From positions 6,324,301 through 6,388,300 of the forward strand of contig CM046851.1 in assembly GCA_025618425.1 (NCBI GenBank): a stretch of DNA of 64,000 nucleotides, given 5' to 3'. Positions 56,931 through 64,000 of this stretch are shown here, piece by piece. The DNA comes from Heliocidaris tuberculata (Eukaryota; Echinodermata; Echinoidea; Camarodonta; Echinometridae). The position numbers were made by a program, and so were the translations under genes. Numbering within the stretch: the stretch's first letter is position 1; each line of letters opens with the position of its first letter. The notes under the pieces were generated by a model. The model searched no databases, was not told the DNA's origin, and was given only the letters and a program-made list of their open reading frames with translations.

Positions 56931-57200
56931 AAGTCTGACGAAAGAATAACTCAAGGCATTCTTACGAAAAACATACGAACTCTAGGGCCATTGTATAACC
57001 GAAAATCACTTTGTTTCTCAAGACGGTCTTAAGTTGTTCTTGCAAATTAAACGGCGTTCGTACGAACTTTGTAAGAAAGCCGTAAGAATCTATGCCCCAT
57101 CTACGAATCTCTACGAACTCCGGAATTCGTACGAACAGTGAGATTTGTACCAACGCATCGTTCCTACGAACCTTTGTGACCGTAGCTTTAATGATGCATT
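56931..57200. repeat. TACGAAC/GTTCGTA-dense segment
   Basis: TACGAA or TTCGTA occurs many times in about 250 bp (for example ATACGAACTC, GTTCGTACGAAC, TCTACGAACTCC, CCTACGAACC). It may be the remainder of the element to its left. Confidence 0.5.
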
Positions 57201-57533
57201 TTGTACATTCTAGTAATCACATGGCTGCAGCGAGCATGGTGACCGATGCAATTCACGTACTGCATCTACTTACTTGTCTATATATATACTAGACATGCTA
57301 TCATGCAATAAGCGCGCCCCAGCAAGCTGAAAACCGTACCAGGTAACGTATTTGAGATTTCTATCTTCAATTATGACTATCTTGATATCTGAATGGTAAA
57401 AAAAAAACTCAGAACCTTTTTATGATAGTCCAACTGTAATTGTGCATATTGCCCCTTTTACACAGCAGTCATGAATTCAGAAAATTAATTCTAAATTACG
57501 AGCAGTGTTCCCGCATGACTTAAAACTCCACAG

Positions 57534-57742
57534 CGAAGGACGGGGCCCTCGCTTGATTTCAACCGCTCCTGGACTGATTACCTTCATGGATTTGGAGACC
57601 TACACGGAGATCATTGGCTGGGACTAAAGAAGATGGCGCGCTTAATGAAGGAGAAAGCTTCTCAACGCTGGAATATAATGGTGCACTTTGAGGACGGTGA
57701 AGTCATTAACGCTACCTTTATGGCAGCGCTACGTGACTCTGA
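57534..57742 (+). CDS. FReD gene, exon encoding the central fibrinogen domain
   Basis: Acceptor ACTCCACAG, donor CTCTGA followed by GTACGT. 209 nt, entering in phase 0 and leaving in phase 2. It encodes RRTGPSLDFNRSW, TDYLHGFGDLHGDHWLGLKK, then ASQRWNIMVHFEDGEVINAT and FMAALRDS. This matches the family pattern QRR-x-DGSVDF-x-R-x-W-x-x-Y-x-x-GFG-x-L-x-GE-x-WLGL, followed by the L-R-V-x-L-x-D-x-x-G strand pair. If not spliced, a stop follows within five codons. Junctions before and after keep frame. Confidence 0.9.
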
Positions 57743-57855
57743 GTACGTATGGCCATAATTTTATACGTGAAGTATTGGATACTGCTTCTTGGTCTGGATC
57801 ATTGTTGCTTTTCCACAATTCTAAAAGTAGCGACTTTTCGCTATTGTGTGAAAAC

Positions 57856-58161
57856 TAGGGAGTTTTCGTTCAGCAACGTACGCTGGATTCTAGGACGGAG
57901 ATTAACAATTGCACATGACAAAGGACGCCTAGGCATTCTTAGTCGAAAATGAAAGAACCGGATCGGCCAAACCGTGCTAGATCAAGAGCGCACGATAAAT
58001 TGCAAATGCATCGTTCGCTCTGAATCTAGGACGAAACTACTGTTCCGGTTCTTCAATTTTCCACAAAGACTTTAAGACGGGCGTCCCCCGTCCTTTGTCA
58101 TGTGCAATTGTTAAATATCCGTCCTAGAATCCCGCGTACGTTGCTGAACGAAAACTCCCTA
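57856..58161. mobile_element. Foldback MITE (TAGGGAGTTTTCGTTCAGC ends)
   Basis: Ends TAGGGAGTTTTCGTTCAGCA and its complement ...CGAAAACTCCCTA, with about 75-bp arms that include CAATTGCACATGACAAAGGA. 306 bp, inside the third FReD intron, 113 bp after the donor. No coding capacity. Confidence 0.85.
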
Positions 58162-58254
58162 ATATCGATCTGGACGAGCACGCTTCGTTTGTTGTAGCAA
58201 TGGGGGAAAACATCTTTCTTGATCTAACATGACGGATTTTTAAAAGGCAGTGTT

Positions 58255-58420
58255 ATGACTGAATCATTCCAATTATACCACAGTCACACCGCCAAAGCGA
58301 CCCCACACCGACTTCAAACTGACCGATTGTTGGCCATAGGTGGCCATGCGATTTTTGTTCGGTTTGCTGTCGGTCTGGCGTTGGTCTTGTTGGTGTATCT
58401 GTGGTTTGAATCTCACATCA
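58255..58420. mobile_element. Decayed repeat related to 4120-4360
   Basis: CAGTCACACCGCCAAAGCGA, then GACCGATTGTTGGCCAT, then TCGGTTTGCTGTCGGTCTGG follow the order of phrases at 4120-4360 (CAGTCACAT, GACCGATATGACATTG, TCGGTTTGGCGGTG). Probably copies of one dispersed element. The open frames in both are not convincing genes. Confidence 0.35.
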
Positions 58421-58867
58421 CAAGTTGGTTTATTCATCCTCTTATATGCATATGTTTTGTAATTTTGTCTTTTGTTTCGTTTGTTGGTTCGTTGTTTGTT
58501 TCTTGGCTTGTCACAGCTGAGATTTTTAGATTTGTCTGTCCATTTAAAATTTAACATAGGTTTGTTAGTAGGGCATCCTCCCAACACACACACGCGCGCG
58601 CGCACACACACACACACAAAGAAAAAAAATACTCTGGCTCTGCCTCTGACGATCCCTCATCCAACCCCTCGCTCTTTACCCTTCTACTATATTGATGTAC
58701 AGTCAATTAAAAGAAAACCCAGATTCAACCTTAAATATCGTTGAAATCAATACACATATCATTTAGTCTAAGATACTTATAGTGTAGCCTATCGTGTTTT
58801 CTTTCAGTTGACACCTTGATCAATAATATCTGACCATGGAGAGCTGAACAGAAGCATTTTTCCTGAT

Positions 58868-59022
58868 TCATGTCAAATTGCCTCTGCCCAATTTTTGAAT
58901 GAAATGGATGGTCAACCCAAGATTAGTTGAATGGTACCCATTCCAGGTGAACGCACTCACACATGATGAAAGCAACTCCTGATCACCATTCATCATGAAC
59001 TTGGGCAAAGGTGATTTCGACA
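58868..59022. mobile_element. Small foldback in the third FReD intron
   Basis: TGTCAAATTGCCTCTGCCCA on the left pairs with TTGGGCAAAGGTGATTTCG on the right, with imperfect arms of about 45 bp. Confidence 0.5.
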
Positions 59023-59269
59023 TGCTTTTTTTTTTTTTTTTTAATTGCCAGTGCTAAGCCTCAATCATCACATTTTGATGAGCGGCCTATCAAAATGATG
59101 GCATTATGAACTTTTATATCATTATGATACATGTCAGCAATTTCACTTCTTTTTTTAATATATTCGGACTTGAATATGAGTTTCCTTTTTATTGACTCAC
59201 ACTGTATATATCATTCAGATAAAATAAATCTAAATTATATACCTCTCTTATTTTCCCTCCTCATTTTAG

Positions 59270-59573
59270 TTACAGTTTTTCAGCAGCTTTCTACCATTTC
59301 CATAGCAGCAACACTGAATTTGCTAAACACTTACGACCGAAGAGTGGGCATGGGTTCGCTGCACCAGGACAGGATACGATAAACTCGACTTCACAAGAGC
59401 TGGAAGGAAAGTATTGTGCAAATCAGTGTGGAGGAGGGTGGTGGTACTGGACCGATTGCGTTGGGAACATCAATGGCATACTTAATGCTGCTATTAGTAA
59501 CACAGAATATGAGTGTGGGTGGTTGAATAGAAGAGTTATGAAGACTTCAATGGAAATGAGGACTGATTTTTGA
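59270..59573 (+). CDS. FReD gene, terminal exon (C-terminus of the fibrinogen domain)
   Basis: A strong acceptor (CTCTTATTTTCCCTCCTCATTTTAG) precedes it. The first base completes the phase-2 codon (GA+T, Asp). It encodes YSFSAAFYHFHSSNTEF, AKHLRPKSGHGF, PGQDTINSTSQELEGKYC, ANQCGGGWWYWTDCVGNING, then ILNAAISNTEYECGW, LNRRVMKTSMEMRTDF and stop. The C-x-x-x-x-x-GWWY-x-x-C-x-x-x-N-L-N-G block is the hallmark of fibrinogen-related domains. The calcium-loop DxDND is replaced by GQDTIN, so classical calcium binding is doubtful. The C-terminal MK-x-R strand is present as MEMR. A FReD lectin-like secreted protein is the best reading. Confidence 0.9.
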
Positions 59574-59853
59574 TAACTGAAGGAAGTTTATATTTTTAAA
59601 AAGGCCAGTGCTCGCTTAAAGTTTTTGTACCGATATCTAAACTGTATGCATTTGATGTCAAGGCCGCAGGCGTACAATTATTACGTTTCGCTTTGATTCG
59701 ATGTTTGTCTGACAATGGTAATACTGCTTGATATAGCAGTGTGGGCAATATGGATCCCGAAAAAATTTAAGAACAATCCAAAATAGCATTGTAAGATTTC
59801 TTAACTGACTTATTTTCATCTCATTTTCATTTCGTTTATTTCCACTTCTAACA

Positions 59854-59859
59854 AATAAA
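59854..59859 (+). promoter_or_regulatory. Candidate polyadenylation signal of the FReD gene
   Basis: AATAAA about 280 bases after the stop codon, followed by AT-rich sequence. The next feature downstream is an unrelated LINE tail, so the 3' end should lie near here. Position and hexamer are the only evidence. Confidence 0.35.
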
Positions 59860-59907
59860 ATACATAGGTTTGCAATGTACATAGCAAAATAATGAAACAA
59901 TTGCTCA

Positions 59908-60235
59908 GGCCAGAGAATACATGTCAGGTAAAAGCGATTTTGAATGAGAGATGTTATCTGTTTTTAAGATCACAACAACTTGCATTGCACATAAAATTAA
60001 GATATCATTCAGACGTAAATCATTACATTACCAATAATTTTACTCTTATGTCATATGTTCGGAATCATGATACAAAAAAATTTTCATTTTTAACTTTGAT
60101 GTACCCCAAATCCTGGGACACATTGGAAATTCATGTTTATTCTAATGGTGTACAGTTTTGGAACTCTCTTCCAAATCATTTTAAAACTGTTACAAGTTTT
60201 CACATTTCAAATTAAAACTGAAAGAATATCTAAAA
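59908..60235 (+). pseudogene. LINE C-terminal fragment
   Basis: Encodes TCQVKAILNERCYLF, then ALHIKLRYHSDVNHYI, YPKSWDTLEIHVYSNGVQFW and NSLPNHFKTVTSFHISN, then a shifted LKEYLK. The FWNSLP block near the end is typical of the C-terminal region of CR1/jockey-type LINE proteins, and similar to VWNSLPKDI in the 4857 relic. RT blocks are missing. Confidence 0.6.
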
Positions 60236-60369
60236 TGACTTCATAATCTGGATTTACCTGTAGGGTGCTGTAAATATTTCAAATCTTTTATGTACTTAGA
60301 ATAAACTTGTTAGTATTATATCCTATTTGTCATGTTTAACAGTCTTATTTTTGTTTATCTTCATGATTT

Positions 60370-60393
60370 CTCTCTCTCTCTCTCTCTCTCTGC

Positions 60394-60429
<36 letters not shown>

Positions 60430-60450
60430 CTATATATATATATATATATA

Positions 60451-60530
<80 letters not shown>

Positions 60531-60551
60531 CGCGCATGTGCGTGTGTGTGT
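60370..60551. repeat. Compound (TC)n-(TA)n-(TG)n microsatellite
   Basis: CT repeats to about 60412, TA repeats with CTA interruptions to about 60489, then TG repeats with GC interruptions to 60551. The same order of blocks occurs at 33130-33250. Confidence 0.95.
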
Positions 60552-60559
60552 GATGTGTC

Positions 60560-60850
60560 ACGATTCCGGGAGGTGTTTTACATTGTCATAGGTCCATCCG
60601 TAGGCATTTTGCTCCATTCCAAACCATTTATCCCATCTTTCCTTGCCCAAAACTCCACCATTTCCAAAACTCATTTGCCTTAAAGAAAGTTTGCTAATTA
60701 ATACCCAGTATTTGAACCCAATGATGCCTAAAGCATAATCTGTGACATTAATAGCAAATGTCCTTCCAAACAACAAAGATACTGCGTAATAGTCTTTCAT
60801 GTTTTCAATCATTAAGATCTTTGATTTACATAATCCAATCTCCACCTGAA
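60560..60850. other. Unassigned segment
   Basis: A minus-strand frame of 98 codons reads FGRTFAINVTDYALGIIGFK and KERWDKWFGMEQNAYGW. I do not recognise it. It has no obvious repeat composition, so a transposon-derived or orphan frame remains possible. Confidence 0.25.
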
Positions 60851-60854
60851 TCAC

Positions 60855-60965
60855 TGTTTGATTGATCGATTGATTGATTGAATCAGTGTTTGATTGATTT
60901 ATTGATTGAATCAGTGTTTGATTGATTGATTGATTGATTGCATCATTGCATCAGTGTTTGATTCT
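60855..60965. repeat. (TTGA)n minisatellite
   Basis: Blocks of GATTGATTGA separated by ATCAGTGTT occur three to four times. Confidence 0.85.
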
Positions 60966-61027
60966 GAATTATCAAATCTATGCCCCTCCCCTTGCGATCT
61001 TTTTCTTTTATTTCTGCTTGATATATA

Positions 61028-61220
61028 TATAACACGATAAAAACTAAGTTCGAAAAATAAACTCAAGGGCAATTTCAAAGGCCTATTGTAATGCCCATAG
61101 AAATCTTGTTCGGATTACGTAATACGCCATTGTAATGTTCGCACATTTCTAAAGGTGATAGACAGGGCTATTGAAATTGTCTCGAGTTTATTTTTCGAAA
61201 GTAGTTTTTATCGTGTTATA
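61028..61220. mobile_element. 193-bp foldback MITE, copy 2
   Basis: Same length and ends as 47163-47355 (TATAACACGATAAAAACTA...TTATCGTGTTATA), about 93% identical by eye. The TA-rich left flank makes the target duplication ambiguous. No satellite follows this copy. Confidence 0.9.
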
Positions 61221-61429
61221 TTTTTGGATCCGCAAATGTTACTGATTCTTCTGAAATTCAGCAAGAAGAAAGACTAATAATAGATGCAAACGTGCTCAGT
61301 GATGCATTATCCCGGAAACCTGAATAAGCTACATGTATTTGTTCCAAAGTCGAGATATCTCTTTTTTCTAGGTCAGTCCGTAAATGTGATAGGATTATCA
61401 GTTTCAAGTCAGGCGTGAACTTAAAGTTA

Positions 61430-61690
61430 AACTGCTGCTGCCGCTGCTGATGGTGACAATGATAGAATGATAATTATGATGGCGGTGATGGTGGTGTTGT
61501 TGATGGTAGTGATGATGATGATGATGATGATGATGATTACCGTTATGAAAATGATGATTATGAGAATTACGATAATGATGATGATCATGGTGATAACGAA
61601 AATCGTGACGATGATGATAATAATGGTGAGGGTGATGATAATAATAGTGATTATTATCATCATGATAACATTTGGTTGTCAGTGATGATA
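61430..61690. repeat. Degenerate (GAT)n region
   Basis: GAT/GATGGT/GATAAT variants for about 250 bp, pure (GAT)n at about 61511-61535. Met- and His-rich frames are artefacts. Confidence 0.9.
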
Positions 61691-62842
61691 CAAACAGCGA
61701 ATACAATAATTTTCATAATGGTAGTCAAAGTAATGAAAATAATGATGACAAAATGACCTCAATAAGTAAACCAAAGATTTCAGTTTATTATTTTTCATTA
61801 CTTTTCATAATAGAATTATTCACTTAAATAAAATGTTAACAAGCACATGCATCACAAAAATGTAAATTTACTCTGCAGTAATTACGCTCCATATGTAAAT
61901 GTAAATGTGTGAATGTGAAAAATATATTATTCACCTTTCAGATCTCACGTTTAACCAAAATGATCGAGTATATGCAGTGTTCATAAAACATGGTAGACAA
62001 ATGGAAATGTTCTTGTTTAAAGTGATTTGGTAACTTTGTAGAGGCTTCATAAAATCTGAGCTGCCTGGCCTTACATGCTATCAGTGTATGGAAGTGTAAA
62101 AATGAAGCCCAGGAAAAATAAAAGCACTTCAAAATCATCATGTGCTTCACAAAAGTAAACATATGCAAGTGACCAGAAATGCCAGACTCATTTTCCCCCA
62201 TAGACTCAGTGTTAGACTAAAGCGTATGGCCATACGCTTTCGTTAATGGGAGTATTCACTTATAAATATCTTAATTATAGCATTATATATTTGAAAACCT
62301 TTCTATACCTAACTATTTATTATAAAAAATAATACATTTAGTTCTTCCCTAAAAACTACGCAGAATAGGGGGAAAATTGTTGTGCACAAAGTCACAGTAC
62401 TAGTGAAATATAGAAACATATATTTGGCACATTCAAAATTCTCCCATAAAATGTGAAAGAAGGTTCTTTATGTCTTAGGGGTAAAATAAAGCTCCCATAC
62501 AGGCATATAAACATGTAATGTGTAGAAAGAGGAAGATAGAGTGTATTGTAAAGATACAGTGCTATCCACAATTCATACTACTGATATGAAAGTATGACAA
62601 TCAAAAGCATGTATATCCTGCACACAAAAGAGATTTTCACCAAAAATATTCATATGATAGGGGTTTTGGAGTTGCATAAGATACACAACTTCTTCTTTTA
62701 CCACTTCTTCAAGTCATTATATTAGGTATTCTGACCTAGCTCTCTCCCGAGTTTGCTTATGGCATCTCCAATTCCCAAGCCAATATGCAAAAGTCTTGAC
62801 AAACATTCCTCATGACTCAACTTCCAAACCTCTCTCTCTCTT

Positions 62843-62880
<38 letters not shown>

Positions 62881-63287
62881 TTTTTCTTCTAATAAGCAAG
62901 ATGGAGTTACAAAATATAAATAGTCCACTGATATTGTTATGTAAACACTTGAATTACAACCAAAACATAAAATGTTTATGTAACATACCAGGGGAATTAA
63001 AATCAGCAGGAAATTGTGGTCCCTTTACAATACACAAAAATATGGTTTCAGATAATATTTCACCATCAGATGGTACTACACAATGGGATAGAGAAAAACA
63101 CTGCTTTTTTAGACCTTATAGCTTCTGTAGAGAGTGCAATCGGATACGATGTATCAAAAACCGACTGTGGAAGGGAATTTACTAAGAAGATGACATTCAA
63201 TTGCTTGCATTTCAAGGAATCTCCTTGTCGAAGAATATGGGTCATATTGGAGAATTGTACACAACTCTAATTGAAATAGATGGTTGA
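61691..63287. other. Non-coding stretch with palindrome and (TC)n
   Basis: Contains a perfect 22-bp palindrome at 62219-62240 (core CGTATGGCCATACG) and (TC)n at 62831-62877. Plus-strand frames at 62796-63270 show no known domain. Confidence 0.45.
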
Positions 63288-63645
63288 GGGCCTGTCCCAC
63301 CTTAACGGGAACGATAATGATAAATCGTTTGCAAATCGCTCCCCTGTAGTTTATCTGCAAAATGCACTGGTCATCTTTGGTATAGGTTCCCTGTCAACGA
63401 TTCATGCTAACGGGCCTCCTTTAAATGTCTTATTGTCTCATTGGTATTGCTCTCAGCACAGACCTCAAGGATAATATCTGTGAGCCAATAATTTCACTCC
63501 TTCGATGTGATGTCCGTTAAAAATGGGCAATGTCTATTGTGTTTGACTGCCAGAACCACAAAGATATTTTTACGGTTGCCAAAATCATTGAGGTGAGCCC
63601 ACTTGTGCATGTAGTTGACTGTCATTGTTAAGATGGGACCAGCCC
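63288..63645. mobile_element. MITE-like element with GGGCCTGTCCCACCTTAACG ends
   Basis: The left end GGGCCTGTCCCACCTTAACG is matched by GTTAAGATGGGACCAGCCC at the right end (complementary with a few differences). About 358 bp, no coding evidence. Target duplication not clear. Confidence 0.55.
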
Positions 63646-64000
63646 TACGCAATGGCATAACGTAGCATGGGTTTAGTCACTGAGATGGCGCAGTAGTGAT
63701 TGAAGGGTACTGGTCTTACTGGGTGGGGAAAAAAACCTGAAATATCAAGGTGCAAAGTCGGGAAGGATGGGGGACATTTTCAGACATTTTCCATGATCTT
63801 CATTACTTCTCAATTACCTTCTAAGTTTCATACAAATCGTATGTACATGAAAATTAATTGAAGAATAGTGTCGAAAAAAACATACTGAATCTTCATAAGT
63901 CTACGCGAACATTGGTTGAAGTTCCGTGAAATCAAATCCAGTTGGAGATGATGTAGGTTCAGTTTGTTGGAGATATGAAATCCCACAGGAATAAGCTTCT
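63646..64000. other. Non-coding stretch to window end
   Basis: Nothing recognised. Confidence 0.5.

Noticed and set aside
1..64000. CRISPR array, bacterial operon or phage
   Set aside because: No regularly spaced identical repeats with unique spacers, no dense coding, no ribosome-binding-site pattern. Introns and eukaryotic elements dominate.

Overview
This is a eukaryotic, AT-rich, intron- and repeat-dominated window. No prokaryotic gene layout, rRNA or convincing tRNA is visible. The repeat mix includes CR1/L2-like, Tx1-like and Penelope-like retroelement relics, several TTAA-flanked MITE families, hAT-like MITEs carrying poly(C) runs, and abundant (TC)n/(TG)n/(TA)n microsatellites. Together with a fibrinogen-related gene with phase-1 introns, this suggests a marine invertebrate, most likely an echinoderm such as a sea urchin. 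That taxonomic call is an inference from style, not a match.

The only host gene I can support is on the + strand at 45.3-59.6 kb. Four exons (45327-45476, 46585-46709, 57534-57742, 59270-59573) join with fully compatible GT-AG introns and codon phases. The last three encode a complete C-terminal fibrinogen-related domain (FReD) ending in a stop. Upstream exons (signal peptide, remaining N-terminus) were not securely found. The second intron (10.8 kb) holds a ~3 kb satellite array, a broken Tx1-like LINE in antisense, and several MITEs.

Layout. 0-11 kb: non-coding DNA with a dead LINE (4.7-6.0 kb) and MITEs. 11-14.5 kb: two Penelope-like fragments, a reverse transcriptase part on the - strand and a GIY-YIG endonuclease part on the + strand, the latter followed by a hammerhead-like motif. 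14.5-24.4 kb: foldback MITEs, microsatellites and a degenerate tandem array (17.4-18.5 kb). 26.5-27.4 kb: a CpG/GC-rich repeat island. 28-34 kb: MITEs, a ~1.2 kb purine tract split by a mariner-like element, compound microsatellites, and a foldback carrying a second hammerhead-like motif. 34-43 kb: mostly featureless DNA with a second copy of a 590-bp MITE and poly(C)-rich hAT-like remnants. 43.2-45.1 kb: a dead CR1/L2-like LINE. 45.3-59.6 kb: the FReD gene. 60-64 kb: a LINE tail, microsatellites, a second 193-bp MITE and a MITE with inverted ends.

Most long open frames here are artefacts of low-complexity repeats, satellite units or MITEs and are not annotated as genes. The most notable observations are the FReD gene with its repeat-loaded intron and a MITE-abutting splice acceptor, the satellite with a ~1.26 kb higher-order period next to a 193-bp MITE, the two hammerhead-like motifs, and the poly(C)/TTGCTTGTCAGA module shared by hAT-like MITEs.
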